Below, piece after piece: positions 41,827 to 42,962 of a stretch of DNA of 42,962 bases (positions are counted from its first letter, which is position 1; every line of letters begins with the position of its first letter). A program made the translations under genes and the position numbers. This stretch comes from Planctomycetota bacterium (GTDB lineage Bacteria; Planctomycetota; UBA1135; UBA2386). Location of the stretch: contig JADLFX010000069.1 of assembly GCA_020849665.1 (NCBI GenBank), positions 1 through 42,962 on the forward strand, given 5' to 3'. A model generated the notes under the pieces. It did not search any database and had not been told where the DNA came from. It worked only from the letters and a program-made list of their open reading frames with translations.

Positions 41827-42852
41827 ATGGGCACGATCTCCGCGCTGCTCGTCCTCACCATGCTCGCGTCACCCCAGGAACCTCGACCCCGTGCTCGTGA
41901 GGCTGGCATCACCATCGGCGCGTTGCCCGCGGGGCCGCACGACGCGATCACCGACGTTCCGGGCGTGCGCGTCGGTCACGCCACACTGGTGGAAGGAGGG
42001 AACGTGCGCACTGGAGTCACCGTGGTGCTGCCACCGGGCGAGAACCCGTTCCGGGCCAAGGTGCCGGCGGCCATCGCCGTGCAGAATGGCTTCGGGAAGC
42101 TCATCGGCGCAACGCAGGTGCGGGAGCTGGGCACGTTGGAGAGCCCGATCGCGCTTACGAACACGCTGAGCGTATGGCGCGTCGCCGATGCGCTGGCCGG
42201 CTGGGTGCTCGAACTGCCTGGCAACGAGGGCGTGCGCTCGGTGAACGTGGTGGTGGGCGAGACCAACGACGGAATGCTGAACGACATCCGTGCGCGGCGC
42301 GTCGGCGAAGCGCACGTGCGGCAGGCGCTCGCGGCCGCGCGCGGCGGACCGGTGGAAGAGGGTTGCGTCGGCGCCGGCACGGGGACCGTGTGCCTGGGTT
42401 GGAAGGGTGGCATCGGTACCGCCTCGCGGGTGGCAACGGGCCATACGGTGGGCGTGCTCGTGCAAAGCAACTTCGGCGGTGCGCTGCGCATCGACGGCGT
42501 GCGGCTGCCGCCCCGAGCCGCAGCAGAGACCCGTGCCGCCGACAAGGAGGAGGGTTCGTGCATGATCGTGATCGCCACCAATGCGCCGCTGGACGCGCGC
42601 GCCCTCGAGCGCCTGGCCACGCGCGCGTTCGCAGGCATGGCGCGGATCGGCGCGTCCTTCAGCAACGGCAGCGGCGACTACGCGATCGCGTTCAGCACCG
42701 GCCAGGGGACGCCGATCCAAGGCGACGCGCTCTCCCCTCTCTTCATGGCCGTGGCCGACGCCACGGAGACCGCGATCCTCAACTCGCTGCTGCGCGCCAC
42801 GACCACCACCGCCAACGGCCGCACCGTGCAAGCTCTCCCGAAACGACTCTGA
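41827..42852 (+). CDS. DmpA/BapA-type aminopeptidase (peptidase family P1)
   Basis: Encodes 341 residues from ATG at 41827. Family blocks are ITDVPGVRVGHATL near residue 41, GVTVVLP, VVVGETNDGMLND near residue 141 and GAGTGTVCLGWKGGIGTAS near residue 182. Autoproteolytic cleavage should occur between G243 and S244 (EEGSCMIVIATNAPLD), making Ser244 the N-terminal nucleophile, as in Ochrobactrum DmpA. Such enzymes release D-amino acids, beta-amino acids or N-terminal residues from peptides. The first about 16 residues (MGTISALLVLTMLASP) look like a signal peptide, so this copy may be exported, whereas DmpA is cytoplasmic. Its stop lies within element copy E. Confidence 0.9.
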   Translation: MGTISALLVLTMLASPQEPRPRAREAGITIGALPAGPHDAITDVPGVRVGHATLVEGGNVRTGVTVVLPPGENPFRAKVPAAIAVQNGFGKLIGATQVRELGTLESPIALTNTLSVWRVADALAGWVLELPGNEGVRSVNVVVGETNDGMLNDIRARRVGEAHVRQALAAARGGPVEEGCVGAGTGTVCLGWKGGIGTASRVATGHTVGVLVQSNFGGALRIDGVRLPPRAAAETRAADKEEGSCMIVIATNAPLDARALERLATRAFAGMARIGASFSNGSGDYAIAFSTGQGTPIQGDALSPLFMAVADATETAILNSLLRATTTTANGRTVQALPKRL

Positions 42853-42900
42853 GCAATCTCGACGGTCGGCGTTACGACAGCGTGACGCCGGAGGTCGAGG
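42841..42900 (+). repeat. Dispersed 3'-end element, copy E
   Basis: The 23-bp core (begins GACTCTGAGCAATCTC, at 42845) is followed by 3 bp and GTTACG-ACAG-CGTGAC. A weaker outer stem also forms: CGACGGTCGGC pairs with GCCGGAGGTCG, with two mismatches and one wobble. CGACTC encodes the last Arg-Leu of the P1 peptidase and TGA is its stop. The window ends 62 bp later. Confidence 0.93.
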
Positions 42901-42962
42901 TCGTTGCCGCCGGATGCGAGCTCGCCTGGGTGGGTCTCGCGCGGCCAGGTCCGCCCCAGGGG

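Noticed and set aside
9027..42900. Dispersed elements as integron attC sites
   Set aside because: They lie at gene ends and fold into hairpins, but GTTACGC does not fit the GTTRRRY core, the neighbouring genes face both ways and are much larger than typical cassettes, and no integrase is present.

Overview
The window is very GC-rich, densely coded bacterial chromosome. It has no phage, plasmid, transposase or CRISPR genes. Two things suggest a planctomycete-type bacterium. First, many genes encode secreted or lipid-anchored proteins of unknown role with TPR or HEAT-like helices. Second, a 1016-residue secreted protein is built from ELWxxDGT repeats and ends in a 'GCPGTNG...PIPNSP...' C-terminal domain of a type I recall from Planctomycetota genomes. 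This placement is inference, because no rRNA is present. Shine-Dalgarno sequences are mostly weak, with clear ones at 17491-17500 and 29563-29570. ATGA/GTGA stop-start overlaps are common.

Layout. 1-4.2 kb (minus strand): a zinc-ribbon protein with an acidic tail, a stand-alone receiver protein, groES and groEL. Beyond groEL lie a 96-bp tandem repeat array, a membrane-anchored protein and a gene cut by the window edge. 4.4-9.0 kb (plus): a small membrane protein, a TPR protein, then a translationally coupled trio of kynureninase, kynurenine formamidase-type cyclase and a RidA-fold protein lacking the RidA arginine. 9.1-11.4 kb (minus): a secreted subtilisin with a TIG domain, followed upstream by a 90-bp element with perfect 19-bp inverted repeats. 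11.8-18.4 kb (plus): an ExbD-like lipoprotein, a HAD phosphatase, a membrane protein, a SprT-like metalloprotein, an XdhC-like protein, a secreted TPR-type protein, a PlsC acyltransferase, a sigma factor and a secreted TPR protein. 18.5-28 kb (mostly minus): UDP-glucose dehydrogenase, a plus-strand lipoprotein and tRNA-Val, an ECF42-type sigma factor operon (DUF1579 - DGPF - sigma), a sugar aminotransferase and a 1146-residue GFAT-like SIS protein. 28.4-32.4 kb: unknown secreted proteins, a HEAT-like protein, a DUF3299-like protein and a ferredoxin. 32.5-35 kb (plus): two crotonases and a 3-hydroxyacyl-CoA dehydrogenase, which form a beta-oxidation-type operon. 35-42.9 kb: a trypsin-like protease, the ELWxxDGT protein, an alpha/beta hydrolase, a thioredoxin-domain protein and a DmpA/P1-type aminopeptidase.

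The most notable structure is a dispersed element of about 45-58 bp present five times (near 9.05, 35.0, 39.5, 40.55 and 42.87 kb). It has a 23-bp segment identical in all copies, followed by a conserved hairpin (GTTACG-N4-CGTRAC). Four of the five copies start on or within a few bases of a stop codon and are transcribed with the gene they end. In three genes the element itself supplies the last two codons and the stop (-Arg-Leu-stop). It looks like a lineage-specific 3'-end element. The second notable point is a good match to the reported ECF42 promoter (TGTCGA-N17-CGAC) upstream of the DUF1579-DGPF-sigma operon, which suggests autoregulation.
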